Positions 8,493 through 17,554 of a stretch of DNA of 64,000 nt are shown here, piece by piece. The number at the start of each line of letters is the position of its first letter. Within the stretch, counting starts at the first letter, position 1. The notes beneath the pieces are model-generated. The model did not search any database, had not been told where the DNA came from, and worked only from the letters and a program-made list of their open reading frames with translations. Made by a program: the position numbers and the translations under genes. Source of the stretch: Paenibacillus polymyxa (GTDB lineage Bacteria > Bacillota > Bacilli > Paenibacillales > Paenibacillaceae); the NCBI RefSeq assembly GCF_015710975.1, contig NZ_CP049783.1:620001-684000 (forward strand), written 5' to 3'.

Positions 8493-9245
8493 ATGAATAT
8501 CACACTAATCCGCAACGCAACCTTATGGATCGAATACGCAGGAGTAAAATTTCTGATTGATCCGATGCTGAGTGATGCTCGCCTAAATCCACCAGTTCCC
8601 AATACGGAAAACACTCTCCGCAATCCGCTGGTTCCCTTGCCACCACAATGGCAGACGCTTGGACAGCCTGACGTGGTCATCGTCACGCATTTGCATCTGG
8701 ATCATTGGGACCCGGCAGCAGTACGCTGGCTGGACAAACAGCTTCCCGTCTTCTGCCAGCCCGGAAATGAAGAACAAATCATGGCTGACGGTTTTACACA
8801 GGTTACTCCGATTTCGGTGGCTGTTTCTGTGGGAGAAATTGAGATCAACCGTACTGCTGGACATCACGGTACTGGAGAAATAGGGGAGCAGATGGGACCC
8901 GTATCCAGCTTTGTATTTCAGGCTCCAGGTGAGCCTGTCGTCTACGTGGCCGGGGATACCATTTGGTGCAGTGAAGTCGCGGAAGCACTGGATAAATACC
9001 GCCCAGACTGGACGATCGTAAACGCTGGAGGAGCGCGGTTTACAGTGGGCGATCCCATTATTATGACTGCCCAAGATGTAACAGTTGTTGCACAGCATGC
9101 CCCTTACACCCAAGTCGTTGCTGTCCATATGGAAGCCATCAACCATTGTGTACTGACTCGCTCCGAGCTTACGGAACATATCCATCGTGAAGGTCTGGAG
9201 AAGCGCGTCCATATTCCGGCAGATGGAGCGACGATTTCGGCATAA
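8493..9245 (+). CDS. MBL-fold metal-dependent hydrolase (UlaG-like)
   Basis: The 250-residue protein has the metallo-beta-lactamase metal motif THLHLDHWD near residue 65, a following conserved His (TAGHHGTG), an Asp in VYVAGDTIW, and a terminal His in VAVHMEAINH, enough for a di-metal site. The N-terminus (ITLIRNATLWIEYAGVKFLIDPML) is typical of the UlaG/YtnP-like branch that hydrolyses small phosphoesters, lactones or other substrates. The ATG at 8493 has AAAGGAG in front; upstream in-frame codons lack this. The gene is divergent from the Lrp/AsnC regulator and probably under its control. Confidence 0.85.
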   Translation: MNITLIRNATLWIEYAGVKFLIDPMLSDARLNPPVPNTENTLRNPLVPLPPQWQTLGQPDVVIVTHLHLDHWDPAAVRWLDKQLPVFCQPGNEEQIMADGFTQVTPISVAVSVGEIEINRTAGHHGTGEIGEQMGPVSSFVFQAPGEPVVYVAGDTIWCSEVAEALDKYRPDWTIVNAGGARFTVGDPIIMTAQDVTVVAQHAPYTQVVAVHMEAINHCVLTRSELTEHIHREGLEKRVHIPADGATISA

Positions 9246-9324
9246 GGCGATAATTCCCGATTCACCGTTTGCGCCTATTTCGAATATATTGGATTTCAAA
9301 ACGCCTAAAAGAAGGGATTATTAA

Positions 9325-10230
9325 ATGAATTGGCAATATCAGCATCCTTATTATGGTACAGAAACCCAATGTAAAGAAGTTCCGATTGCTTTTCCTCCCC
9401 AGCATCAATATAGACAGCCGGGGTTGGAATACCTGGTGGTTCCACGCCCTATCTTTGATAATCCAAAGTATATCGGTACGGGAAAGCTTCAGGATCGGGT
9501 GGCGATTATTAGCGGCGGGGACAGTGGCATTGGTCGCGCGGTTGCAGTCGCATTTGCCAAGGAAGGGGCCGATGTGGTCATTGCCTATCTCGATGAGCAT
9601 CGAGATGCGATGGAGACCCGTGATGTCATTCACCGGCTTGGCCGACGTTGCTTGCTAATTCCAGGTGATCTAAGGCTTAGAAGCAACTGCTGTCTGGTTG
9701 TTCAAAAAACGATGGAAACCTTCGGTCGTATTGATATCCTCATTAATAATATGGGGATTCAGTTTGTGCGCGAATCCTATTTGGATATCAGTGAACAGCA
9801 GCTACGTGATACGTTTGATACGAATATTATTTCCTTCTTCCATATGACTACAGAAGCCTTGCCGTATATGCGGGCTGGGGCCAGCATCGTCAATACGGCA
9901 TCGGTTACGGCCTATGTTGGGCAAAAAAATATGATTGACTATTCAGCTACCAAAGGAGCCATTGTCAGCTTCACGCGCGCTTTGGCTAATAATCTGGTCG
10001 ATCAAGGTATTCGCGTGAATGCCATTGCTCCCGGTCCAATCTGGACTCCGCTGAATCCGGCCACACAGTCGCCTGAAGTCATTCGTACCTTCGGCAGCAA
10101 TACACCAATGAAGCGTGCCGGGCAGCCTTATGAATTGGCTCCTGCCTATGTGCTGCTGGCTTCGGATGACGGATCCTACATTACGGGCCAAACGCTACAT
10201 GTGAACGGCGGACAAATGGTGACGACTTAG
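9325..10230 (+). CDS. SDR family oxidoreductase, extended-N-terminus type
   Basis: The 301-residue protein has the NAD(P)-binding motif SGGDSGIGR (about residues 58-66), a following acidic region, the NNMG motif in place of the common NNAG, and the catalytic residues Ser (NTASVTAY) and YSATK. About 50 residues precede the Rossmann fold, rich in Pro, Tyr and Gln, as in YhdF/YkvO-like stress-associated dehydrogenases of Bacillales. Substrate unknown; a sugar or alcohol is usual for this branch. GAAGGGA precedes the ATG. It is monocistronic and ends at the terminator at 10267. Confidence 0.88.
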   Translation: MNWQYQHPYYGTETQCKEVPIAFPPQHQYRQPGLEYLVVPRPIFDNPKYIGTGKLQDRVAIISGGDSGIGRAVAVAFAKEGADVVIAYLDEHRDAMETRDVIHRLGRRCLLIPGDLRLRSNCCLVVQKTMETFGRIDILINNMGIQFVRESYLDISEQQLRDTFDTNIISFFHMTTEALPYMRAGASIVNTASVTAYVGQKNMIDYSATKGAIVSFTRALANNLVDQGIRVNAIAPGPIWTPLNPATQSPEVIRTFGSNTPMKRAGQPYELAPAYVLLASDDGSYITGQTLHVNGGQMVTT

Positions 10231-10266
10231 TTGGGCTGGCTAATAGCCATAAGGCCTAACATACAA

Positions 10267-10317
10267 GCAAACCTCCAGCATCCACAAGTTAAGTGGGACT
10301 GGAGGTTTGCTTATTTT
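10267..10317. terminator. Bidirectional terminator between SDR and sugar ABC genes
   Basis: The arms GCAAACCTCCAG (10267-10278) and CTGGAGGTTTGC (10299-10310) are perfectly complementary, with T-rich sequence on the plus side and T-rich sequence on the opposite side. Confidence 0.85.
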
Positions 10318-10335
10318 ACAATGTTGAATATAAGC

Positions 10336-11499
10336 TTAAACTGATCTTTTGTTTTTGTTGTAAATATCGAAGGCAACCGCCAGCAGCAGTACCAAGCCCT
10401 TGATCCCTTGCTGCCAGTCAATACCGAGACCGATCAGAGACATACCGTTATTCAATACGCCCATAACCAAGCCACCGATAATGGCTCCAAAAACCGTTCC
10501 GATCCCGCCCGACGCCGAAGCTCCACCGATAAAGCAGGCTGCGATGGCATCCAGCTCAAAGTTCGTACCTGCTCTCGGCGTAGCCGCATTCAGACGTGCA
10601 GCAAAGATGAGACCAGAAATAGCAGCCAGTACGCCCATGTTGACAAATACCCAGAATGTTACTTTTTTCGTTTTGACACCAGACAGGCCCGCTGCCTTTT
10701 CATTTCCACCCAGCGCATACACATGGCGCCCCATAACCGTGCGGTTCATGACGAAGGAGTATACCACGATCAGGATGAACAGCAGGACGAGAATGTTCGG
10801 AATCCCCGCATAGCTCGCGAGCATGAAGGTGAACAGATTAATCACAGCAGCCACCACGATCAATTTGAGTACAAATAACACCTGTGACGGAACCTCAAAT
10901 CCATATTTAAGCTGAGAGCGGCGTTCGCGAATTTCGTTCACGATAAACCATACCGTAAGTGCAATGCCGACAATGATGGATACCAGGTTATAACCGGTAG
11001 ATGAAAAATCCGGCAGGAAGCCTGAACTGATTTTCTGGAATCCCCCCGGAAAAGGAGAGATCGATTGGCCTTCCAGCACGATCATTGTTAATCCGCGGAA
11101 GAGCAGCATTCCCGCCAAGGTAACGATAAATGCCGGAATCCGTACATAAGCGACCCAGAACCCTTGCCATGCCCCAATTAACGCTCCGACCAGCAAAGCT
11201 GCAATCACAGCGACCCACGCTGGAAGCTGCCAATCGACCATCATAATGGCGGCAACCGCACCGACAAAAGCGGCTATGGAGCCGACGGACAAGTCAATGT
11301 GCCCAGTGATGATAACCAGCACCATCCCGATCGCCAGTACGAGAATGTAGCTATTTTGCAGAATCAGATTGGTAATATTAATCGGCTTCAATAGCAAGCC
11401 GCCTGTCAGCACCTCAAACAAGATCATAATAACGACCAGTGCAATCATCATGCCATATTGGCGGATGTTATTTTTAAAAAGTTTAGTTATGGTTTCCAT
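10336..11499 (-). CDS. gguB: Multiple-monosaccharide ABC transporter, permease subunit
   Basis: The 387-residue integral membrane protein has about ten hydrophobic segments and the ribose/xylose-type permease motif [16 protein letters not shown], plus the late motif [17 protein letters not shown]. It forms the channel for the sugar delivered by the ChvE-like lipoprotein. It overlaps the ATPase gene by 17 bp and its own ribosome site (CAGGAGGCG) lies within the ATPase coding end, showing translational coupling. It is the last gene of a three-gene operon. Family members carry glucose, galactose, xylose or arabinose. Confidence 0.92.
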   Translation of the reverse strand: METITKLFKNNIRQYGMMIALVVIMILFEVLTGGLLLKPINITNLILQNSYILVLAIGMVLVIITGHIDLSVGSIAAFVGAVAAIMMVDWQLPAWVAVIAALLVGALIGAWQGFWVAYVRIPAFIVTLAGMLLFRGLTMIVLEGQSISPFPGGFQKISSGFLPDFSSTGYNLVSIIVGIALTVWFIVNEIRERRSQLKYGFEVPSQVLFVLKLIVVAAVINLFTFMLASYAGIPNILVLLFILIVVYSFVMNRTVMGRHVYALGGNEKAAGLSGVKTKKVTFWVFVNMGVLAAISGLIFAARLNAATPRAGTNFELDAIAACFIGGASASGGIGTVFGAIIGGLVMGVLNNGMSLIGLGIDWQQGIKGLVLLLAVAFDIYNKNKRSV

Positions 11500-13033
11500 G
11501 CTTCACGCCTCCTGACTTGGTCATATATCTCATCAACGTTTCCTGCGAAGCGTCCTCACGGCTAACCTCTCCGGTGATCCGCCCGGCATTCATAACATAA
11601 ATCCGGTCACACAAGCCCAGTACCTCTGGCAGCTCGGACGAAATAACCAGTACCCCCTTGCCTTCAGCGGCAAGACGATGAATAATCGTATAAATTTCGT
11701 ATTTGGCACCCACATCTATGCCGCGCGTCGGCTCATCCAGAATCAGAATATCCGGTCCGGCAAAAATCCATTTGCTCAGTACTACCTTCTGCTGATTGCC
11801 GCCACTCAGATTGCCCGTTTTCTGCAAAATACTCGGCGCTTTGATGTTCATGCTTTTTTTCATTTCCTCTGCAACGACGACTTCCTCCTGCTCATTAACT
11901 ACAGCGCCTTTCGCCAGCTTGTTCAGACCGGTCAGCGAAATATTGCGCTTGATATCATCCATTAAAATGAGGCCGTACTCCTTGCGATCCTCCGTCACAT
12001 AGGCAAAGCCATTGTTAATGGCGTCCGTAACCGTGTTGTTCTGGATCGGCTTGCCGTCCTTAATCAGTTGACCCGAGATGTTGCGTCCGTATGACTTGCC
12101 AAAGATGCTCATCGCCAGCTCGGTCCGTCCCGCCCCCATCAGCCCGGCAATGCCGACAATTTCACCGCGGCGAATGTTCAGATTCACCTGATCCAGCACC
12201 TTGCGGTCTGCATGATGCTCGTGATACACCGTCCAGTCCTTCACTTCCAACACGACTTTGCCAATCTCGGCATGACGTTCTGGATAACGGCTGGTCAGAT
12301 CGCGTCCAACCATCCCGCTAATGATCCGATCCTCCGTGACCTCATCCTTTTTCATATCCAGCGTCTCAATCGTCTTCCCATCCCGCAAAATCGTAATCGA
12401 ATCCGATACCTTTGCGACCTCATTCAGCTTGTGGGAGATCAGAATGCAGGAAATGCCCTGTTTTTTAAATTCCAGCATCAAATTAAGCAGATTTTCACTA
12501 TCATCCTCATTCAAGGCCGCTGTTGGTTCATCCAGAATAAGCAGCTTTACCTTTTTAGAGAGCGCTTTCGCAATTTCGACCAGTTGTTGCTTGCCGACCC
12601 CGATGTTCGTAACCAAGGTATTGGGGTTTTCACTCAACCCGACCTTGGACAGTAGCTCGCGTGTCCCGACAAAAGTCTCTTTCCAATCAATCACGCCACC
12701 GCTGGCGCGTTCGTTGCCCAGATAAATATTTTCTGCAATCGAGAGATACGGGATCAATGCCAGTTCCTGATGGATAATGACGATGCCCAATTCCTCGCTC
12801 TGCTTGATATCCTTGAACTCACACGTTTTGCCCTGGAAAATAATATCCCCTTCGTAGGTTCCATGCGGATATACACCGCTCAGTACCTTCATTAGCGTCG
12901 ACTTGCCCGCACCGTTCTCGCCGCACAGCGAATGAATCTCGCCTTCCTTGACCTTGAGATTCACATTTTCCAATGCCTTTACGCCGGGAAAGGTTTTGGT
13001 AATTCCCTTCATTTCCAAAATGATTCCAGTCAT
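11483..13033 (-). CDS. gguA: Multiple-monosaccharide ABC transporter, double ATPase subunit
   Basis: The 516-residue protein has two tandem ABC domains. The first (about 5-240) has Walker [10 protein letters not shown], signature [15 protein letters not shown] and Walker [12 protein letters not shown]. The second (about 265-505) has a degenerate Walker [10 protein letters not shown], signature [14 protein letters not shown] and Walker [13 protein letters not shown]. Asymmetric sites are normal in the RbsA/XylG/GguA family. AAAGGAG precedes the ATG. It lies between the binding-protein gene (32 bp upstream) and the permease gene (overlapping). Confidence 0.94.
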   Translation of the reverse strand: MTGIILEMKGITKTFPGVKALENVNLKVKEGEIHSLCGENGAGKSTLMKVLSGVYPHGTYEGDIIFQGKTCEFKDIKQSEELGIVIIHQELALIPYLSIAENIYLGNERASGGVIDWKETFVGTRELLSKVGLSENPNTLVTNIGVGKQQLVEIAKALSKKVKLLILDEPTAALNEDDSENLLNLMLEFKKQGISCILISHKLNEVAKVSDSITILRDGKTIETLDMKKDEVTEDRIISGMVGRDLTSRYPERHAEIGKVVLEVKDWTVYHEHHADRKVLDQVNLNIRRGEIVGIAGLMGAGRTELAMSIFGKSYGRNISGQLIKDGKPIQNNTVTDAINNGFAYVTEDRKEYGLILMDDIKRNISLTGLNKLAKGAVVNEQEEVVVAEEMKKSMNIKAPSILQKTGNLSGGNQQKVVLSKWIFAGPDILILDEPTRGIDVGAKYEIYTIIHRLAAEGKGVLVISSELPEVLGLCDRIYVMNAGRITGEVSREDASQETLMRYMTKSGGVKHGNHN

Positions 13034-13065
13034 GGGTTACACTCCTTTCGGTTGGATTCCTACTC

Positions 13066-14151
13066 TTATTTGAGTCCAATTTGCTCTTTGGTGTAATAGT
13101 GACTGCCGACAATATCCTTCTCTACATTCGTCCGATCCACCGAGATTGGATCAAGCAAGTACGCAGGCACTATCTTTTTACCGTTGTTATAGGATTTAAC
13201 GTCATTCACTTCCGCTTGCTTGCCTTGTAAAATGCTATTGGCCATCACAACTGTTTGCTCAGCCAGCTTGCGGGTGTCCTTAAATATGGTTTGTGTCTGC
13301 TCACCAGCCACAATGGACTTGATCGAAGCCAGCTCTGCATCCTGTCCCGTAATGATCGGCAACGGCTTGCTCGCTGTTCCGTATCCGACCCCTTTCAGGG
13401 ATGAAATGATACCGATGCTAATGCCGTCATACGGGGAGAGCACCGCGTCCAGATTGGCCCCTGAATAGTAGGCACTCAGCAGATTATCCATCCGTGACTG
13501 TGCCAAAGCTCCATCCCATCGCAGCGTAGCGATCTGTGCCATCGTCATCTGCTTGCTGCGCACAACCAGCTTGCCGGAATCAATGTATGGTTTAAGTACG
13601 GACATCGCACCATTAAAGAAGAAGTATGCATTATTATCATCCGGTGATCCGCCGAACAGCTCAATATTGAAAGGGCCCTTGCCTTCCTTGAGACCCAGCT
13701 TTTTCTCAATATATGCCGCCTGTAGCACGCCCACCTTGAAGTTATCGAAAGTCGCATAATACGTCAGATACGGTGTGTTGCGAATCAGACGGTCGTAAGA
13801 AATGACCTGAATCCCTCGGTCGTGTGCCTTCTGAATCACATCCGTCAGCGTGTTCCCGTCGACCGAAGCGATCACCATGACATTGACGCCCTTGGTGATC
13901 ATATTTTCGATTTGTGAGATTTGGTTTTCCACCACGTCCTCGGCGTACTGTAAATCCGTTTTATAGCCTTGCTCCTGAAACAACCGAACCATATTCTCCC
14001 CGTCTCCTACCCAACGCTCAGACGATTTGGTCGGCATGGAAATGCCTACATAGCCTTTTTCCTTGCTGCCCGTTCCACTCTCCGCCAGATTGCAGGCCGA
14101 AAGCATCAGGGCCAAAACCAGAAGCCAAACAACAACAGCTCCCTTTTTCAT
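13066..14151 (-). CDS. chvE: Sugar-binding lipoprotein of the ABC transporter (ChvE-like)
   Basis: The 361-residue protein has a lipoprotein signal peptide ([20 protein letters not shown], Cys near residue 20) and a type I periplasmic-binding fold. Visible motifs are [13 protein letters not shown] at the mature start, [26 protein letters not shown], and [26 protein letters not shown]. These are typical of the ChvE/MmsB multiple-monosaccharide binders. The ATG at 14151 has GAAAGGGG ahead and is better than the in-frame ATG seven codons earlier. It is the first gene of the operon; upstream lie a palindromic 20-mer and a cre box. Confidence 0.92.
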   Translation of the reverse strand: MKKGAVVVWLLVLALMLSACNLAESGTGSKEKGYVGISMPTKSSERWVGDGENMVRLFQEQGYKTDLQYAEDVVENQISQIENMITKGVNVMVIASVDGNTLTDVIQKAHDRGIQVISYDRLIRNTPYLTYYATFDNFKVGVLQAAYIEKKLGLKEGKGPFNIELFGGSPDDNNAYFFFNGAMSVLKPYIDSGKLVVRSKQMTMAQIATLRWDGALAQSRMDNLLSAYYSGANLDAVLSPYDGISIGIISSLKGVGYGTASKPLPIITGQDAELASIKSIVAGEQTQTIFKDTRKLAEQTVVMANSILQGKQAEVNDVKSYNNGKKIVPAYLLDPISVDRTNVEKDIVGSHYYTKEQIGLK

Positions 14152-14193
14152 ATGAAGTTCCCCTTTCCTCATGTGATGCAGGTCATTTGAAGG

Positions 14194-14213
14194 TAAGGAT
14201 TTTGCAAAATCCT
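14194..14213. repeat. Left copy of palindromic 20-mer flanking the accessory segment
   Basis: TAAGGATTTTGCAAAATCCT occurs here and, with one change, at 18464-18483 in the same orientation. The inner 18 bases form a perfect palindrome. Each copy lies about 35-45 bp upstream of a minus-strand gene start (chvE here), so it could be an operator; the two copies also bound the AT-rich segment. Confidence 0.7.
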
Positions 14214-14240
14214 CAGGTCATTGCTGATTAGACTAGAAGT

Positions 14241-14256
14241 TAGATAGCGCTTACAT
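14241..14256 (-). promoter_or_regulatory. cre box upstream of the sugar ABC operon
   Basis: On the minus strand the site reads ATGTAAGCGCTATCTA, matching the cre consensus WTGNAARCGNWWWCAW except at one position. It lies about 90 bp upstream of the chvE start. Confidence 0.6.
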
Positions 14257-14394
14257 AAGTGAGGCGATGAGCACCTCTCTTTTTTTATGTGCAAACACAT
14301 GGTATCATTCCAGGCCGGGGAAGGTCTTTGCAGGTTTTGAACTTTTTTTATAAAATTTTAACCTTTGTGGTGAGTGTAGGGAGACGGGATTGGA

Positions 14395-14610
14395 TTGGAG
14401 GAGAATGGAGATTGTCGGGAGATCTACTCATATATTTTGAAAATACAAAAAGACTTAGCCTTCTTACGATTGGCAAAGTCTCAATTTGTTGAATTATTAA
14501 ATCGGCTATCTAAAGAGTTCACACAGACCCATGCTCCAACGGAGCCACAGCTTGAATATTTATGTTATACGACGGAATCACTTCTTCGATCAACCAAAAT
14601 TCTTTCTTGA
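14395..14610 (+). CDS. Small hypothetical protein
   Basis: An open frame of up to 71 residues, beginning at a TTG. It is mostly helical and charged (LKIQKDLAFLRLAKSQFVELLNRL, then EPQLEYLCYTTESLL). No family is recognised. The start is uncertain because the AGGGAG upstream is about 11 bases away. It sits at the left side of the AT-rich accessory segment, ten bases before a convergent small HTH gene. It may be a genuine small protein or a fragment. Confidence 0.4.
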   Translation: MEENGDCREIYSYILKIQKDLAFLRLAKSQFVELLNRLSKEFTQTHAPTEPQLEYLCYTTESLLRSTKILS

Positions 14611-14620
14611 TCTTGGTCTG

Positions 14621-14824
14621 TCATTGCTCTGCTATATGTTCCAATAAATCTCCTGGTTGACAACCCAAAGCCGTACATAATTTATCAATTACTTCTAATG
14701 ACACATATTCATTCGTATTGAGCTTCGCCATTGTAGCAGACGAAATCCCCGTCATTTTAAGTAAGTCCTGCTTCTTTATTTCCCTGTCGATCAATAATTT
14801 TTGAAAAGGTTTGTAACTAATCAT
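14621..14824 (-). CDS. Small XRE/Cro-type HTH regulator
   Basis: The 67-residue protein is essentially a single Cro/CI helix-turn-helix: KKQDLLKMTGISSATMAKLNT (helices 2-3) and VSLEVIDKLCTALGCQPGDLLEHI (helices 4-5). This is the YozG-like class of solo HTH proteins. GAAAGGAA precedes the ATG. Target unknown; autoregulation and control of nearby accessory genes are the usual roles. Confidence 0.85.
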   Translation of the reverse strand: MISYKPFQKLLIDREIKKQDLLKMTGISSATMAKLNTNEYVSLEVIDKLCTALGCQPGDLLEHIAEQ

Positions 14825-14870
14825 CTGGTATTCCTTTCACATATGAAGTGAATTTTCTTTAATTATATGA

Positions 14871-15110
14871 AAGTATATTTCCTTTAGCAAAAACAACTCC
14901 AGCTACAACCAATTCTCATCCGAACGGAATCTTTACTTCAAGCAGTTACATGAACTACTATCAGAGGATATACAAAAGACTCAAAAGACTCTATTCCTTT
15001 TTGATGACGCAGACTTTTCTATTCAAGCTATTTTAGAGCGTGAAATCTATTTGCAAGGTTTTAAAGATGCTCTTCATCTACATAACGAATTAGATTTATC
15101 TTTAAATTGA
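14871..15110 (+). pseudogene. Gene remnant without a start codon, with its own terminator
   Basis: An open frame of 79 codons follows a TGA at 14868 and contains no ATG, GTG or TTG before well-formed protein sequence: NLYFKQLHELLSEDI, FLFDDADFSIQAI, REIYLQGFKDALHLHNEL. The ending resembles small phage-type or regulatory helical proteins of about 90 residues with a Y-x2-GF-x-DA motif. An intrinsic terminator follows directly at 15111, so a real gene once ended here and its 5' end has been lost, perhaps when the HTH gene beside it arrived. Confidence 0.5.
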
Positions 15111-15130
15111 GAGCCTTTTGGCTCTTTTTT
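15111..15130 (+). terminator. Terminator after the start-less remnant
   Basis: GAGCC-TTTT-GGCTC followed by TTTTTT, immediately after the stop codon at 15108-15110. Confidence 0.8.
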
Positions 15131-15142
15131 CTTTTGATTCTG

Positions 15143-15313
15143 TCGTATAACGTTTCTGTATTCATGGCGTCCCACCGGTTTAAGCCCCGCCAGAGGCGGC
15201 CGCGATGCGGTTAGTCGATGCGGATGTGTCCGCTGGAAATGCATCCTTGCAGATGGCTTACTGCGGACCGAAGGAGCCGCCAGGCTCCGAAGCATGAATA
15301 TAATGTTATATGA
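15143..15313 (-). other. attC-like structured site A, downstream of the kinase gene
   Basis: This ~171-bp imperfect inverted repeat follows the kinase gene 3' end by 67 bp. On the minus strand it runs from an R''-like box ATATAAC (15311-15305) through inner arms ATTCATG / CATGAAT (15300-15293 and 15166-15159) to an R'-like box GTTATAC (15151-15145). Its ends and its CTTCGG and TCGGTCCG segments match site B, so the two are copies of one family. The layout R''-spacer-L''-long centre-L'-spacer-R' is that of integron attC sites. Function is inferred. Confidence 0.55.
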
Positions 15314-15379
15314 TGCCGCCCTTTTTTAATAGACCCAAGTATTAACCCTCTGACAACATAGCTGTCAAAGGATAACATG

Positions 15380-16447
15380 TCACGCTGTCTTTTCCTTTTC
15401 GACCTTTTGTTTTTCCAAGTATAATTTAAAGTTAGTAATACCAGCTAGTAACAATTGTAACCCTTCACTTATAGCTTCTGAAAAATCGGGAAACTCAAAA
15501 CTGAAGTTCCCTTCCTTAAGTCCTTCTATACCGAAATCCGTGATATCGGCAATTTTTTTGATTTCAATATCATTCTGAACTGTAACTGACAATGTCAATC
15601 GTTTTTGAAGCTCTTTTGCTATAGCATCATTGACTTCCCAGAGTTCTTTGCGATCTGATTTTTCTTTCTTTATTAATCCGAAAATAGCATCAGAAATTTC
15701 TTTTGGAAGTCTCTTATTTATTTCATTGGGTTGGACAGGACTTTCATTTAGGTGTGCGTGCATCAATGCAATATTTGACTTGTTGAAAACACAACTACCT
15801 GTCAGCAAGTGATAAATGGTACATCCCAGTTGGTATAAATCAGTTTCAATAGAATGTTTTTCACCCTTCCATTGTTCAGGAGCTGCATATGCTGGTGATT
15901 TGAAATTAACTACGGTATGTGTTCTAGTAGCAGCATCAATATATCTTGCTAATCCAAAATCGCCAACTCGTGTAACTCCGAATTTTGAAAGAAAAATATT
16001 CAAGGGTTTTATATCTCTATGCAAAATATTTTGTTTATGTGCGTAATCTAGTGCTTTACAAATCTCCCACGAAATATACAAGGCTAAGTAATAGTATGTT
16101 TCTTCATCAAGAATTGTCTTGTATTTCGAGACAAACTCGTTTAAGTTCATCCCATCAATATATTCCATAACAATATAATGATACTCAAATGAAATATCTG
16201 ACTTTTCAAGTATGCCATAGTCAAGTACCGATACAATATTGGGGTGACCAATTAAAGAAGCGCCTGTCTTTGCTTCATCAAAGAAAATTGATATTGCTTG
16301 TTTCTCAGATCCCTGTATTGTAGTTTTTATCGCTATATTTCTATCAAGAAGTTTATCTCTACCAAGCCAAACTTCGCCCATCCCACCACGAGCAATTAAC
16401 TCATTCAGTACATAACGATTATTTAATTCCATCTTCGGAAAAAACAA
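15380..16447 (-). CDS. Soluble serine/threonine protein kinase
   Basis: The 355-residue protein is a Hanks-type kinase: Gly-rich loop RGGMGEVWLGRD (about 20-31), catalytic Lys in AIK (41), HRDIKPLN (143-150), DFGLA (163-167) and APEQW. After about residue 275 there is a charged, helical tail (EIKKIADITDFGIEGLKEG, then KLYLEKQKVEKEKTA) with no transmembrane or PASTA segment, so it is cytoplasmic. The TTG at 16447 has AGGGGGG seven bases ahead; the ATG five codons later has none. The gene is AT-rich and lies between two attC-like sites, so it looks like a mobile cassette. Targets unknown. Confidence 0.88.
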   Translation of the reverse strand: MFFPKMELNNRYVLNELIARGGMGEVWLGRDKLLDRNIAIKTTIQGSEKQAISIFFDEAKTGASLIGHPNIVSVLDYGILEKSDISFEYHYIVMEYIDGMNLNEFVSKYKTILDEETYYYLALYISWEICKALDYAHKQNILHRDIKPLNIFLSKFGVTRVGDFGLARYIDAATRTHTVVNFKSPAYAAPEQWKGEKHSIETDLYQLGCTIYHLLTGSCVFNKSNIALMHAHLNESPVQPNEINKRLPKEISDAIFGLIKKEKSDRKELWEVNDAIAKELQKRLTLSVTVQNDIEIKKIADITDFGIEGLKEGNFSFEFPDFSEAISEGLQLLLAGITNFKLYLEKQKVEKEKTA

Positions 16448-16536
16448 AGTATTGCCCCCCTACAAATGAATGTCCAATCCTACTATCAATTTACATTATT
16501 CATCATTTTTTGTATAGAGATTTGGTTTTTGAAGTT

Positions 16537-16702
16537 TCACATAACGTTCTTGAATTCACGAACCCTCACTGGCTTAAGTGAACGATAGCGAACGGGTCGT
16601 CAGACTCAGCCAGTGTAGGGTTGTCCGGCTGCTTTAGCTTCCTTGAAATCCCCCTGCCGGACCGAGGGCGTATGCCCGAAGCGTGAATTTGGTGTTAGGC
16701 GA
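16537..16702 (-). other. attC-like structured site B, downstream of the GNAT cassette gene
   Basis: The site begins 33 bp after the GNAT stop. On the minus strand it starts with GCCTAAC (16700-16694), an exact match to the integron R'' consensus RYYYAAC, then inner arms ATTCACG / CGTGAAT, and ends with GTTATGT (16545-16539), one mismatch from GTTRRRY. It shares GCGGCATC, CTTCGG and TCGGTCCG near one end and AACGTTAT at the other with site A. Its R'' box pairs 9/9 with the R' box of site C at the start of the GNAT cassette but only 7/9 with its own R' box, as expected for integrated cassettes. Confidence 0.6.
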
Positions 16703-16734
16703 TGCCGCTCTGAAATAACCCTCAATTAGTGTCA

Positions 16735-17226
16735 TTAGATCTTTGTAGTGAACTCTTGAATATATTTTTTTCGTTCTTCTCTATATCTTTCTGTGTAATT
16801 GCCTTCTTTAAATTCATTTATTACGCTTCTCCAAAAGGATATTGCCGTAATATTTTCTTCCATCTGAGAAACTAACCAATTCGCCTTATACATGTTAAAT
16901 GCCATTATTGCTGCTTTACGACCTATACCTGATCTTCTATACTTCTGTAAAACCATAAAATCGTATATTACATGTGTTGGATCGGGATCAATATCCATAT
17001 TCTCAAATAGAACTACCAAAAAACCTACGATTGAACCTTCCACTTCCATAAAAAAAGGGTTCCACCTACCGTCTCCCTCCCAATAAAAATTTAAGTTAAT
17101 TTCATACTTTCCATTCCTATTTACATCTCGATTTGTGTATTTACTAAAATCATATTCATAAAATTGATACAGATTAGTTAATGTGTCTTTATTCTCCGGC
17201 TTAACCGGAACAAGTTTTAGTTCCAT
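16735..17226 (-). CDS. GNAT family N-acetyltransferase (cassette gene)
   Basis: The 163-residue protein has the GNAT pattern: strand SIVGFLVVLF, then VIYDFMVLQKYRRSGIGRKAAIMAF with the acetyl-CoA loop RRSGIGRKA, and the late motif NITAISFWRSVINEF. The N-terminus includes a family-specific aromatic stretch (YQFYEYDFSKYTNRDVN). AAAAGGAG precedes the ATG. It lies between attC-like sites B and C on the same strand as the kinase gene. Acetyltransferases are common in integron cassettes, but the substrate here is unknown. Confidence 0.85.
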   Translation of the reverse strand: MELKLVPVKPENKDTLTNLYQFYEYDFSKYTNRDVNRNGKYEINLNFYWEGDGRWNPFFMEVEGSIVGFLVVLFENMDIDPDPTHVIYDFMVLQKYRRSGIGRKAAIMAFNMYKANWLVSQMEENITAISFWRSVINEFKEGNYTERYREERKKYIQEFTTKI

Positions 17227-17258
17227 ATTGACTCCTTTTAGTTTCGCTCTTCGCGGTT

Positions 17259-17289
17259 TCGCCTAACGTCTTATTTACGAACTTCGTGA
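17259..17289 (-). other. Truncated attC-like or attachment site C
   Basis: On the minus strand the segment ends in GTTAGGC (17267-17261), an exact match to the R' consensus GTTRRRY, preceded by the inner arm CGTAAAT and a short complementary TTCACGAA. The R'' half expected beyond it is not recognisable. It may be a decayed attC of a lost cassette or the head site of the array. It sits 33 bp before the GNAT start. Confidence 0.45.
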
Positions 17290-17405
17290 AAACAAGGAAA
17301 ATAATAAATCAAACGAATCATCGTATTTGAAATAGTCCTTTTGAATCATGTTTATATTCTATCATCAAATGGAAGAATATTACGACTGCTAACTATAGTT
17401 AAAAA

Positions 17406-17436
17406 CAAAAAAATCCCTGTCTTCACAACAGAAACT
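17406..17436. terminator. Weak terminator after the MazG-like gene
   Basis: On the minus strand a 7-bp stem with two G-T pairs (TTTCTGT / ACAGGGA) is followed by seven T. A T6 run also follows on the plus side. The rest of 17290-17554 holds no convincing gene. Confidence 0.5.
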
Positions 17437-17554
17437 TTTTTGAATAAATGATTCACACGGGCATCCCATCAATGACATGTACGTAAGAATCATCAAACGT
17501 TAACTCTACATAATATATAAGAGAATAGGTTTATTCCATGTGTACCACTTGACG

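Noticed and set aside
17430..17540. Minus-strand fragment reading YYVELTFDDSYVHVIDGMPV
   Set aside because: About 25 codons between stops with no start codon or ribosome site. It could be a relic of a small gene, but it is too short to support.
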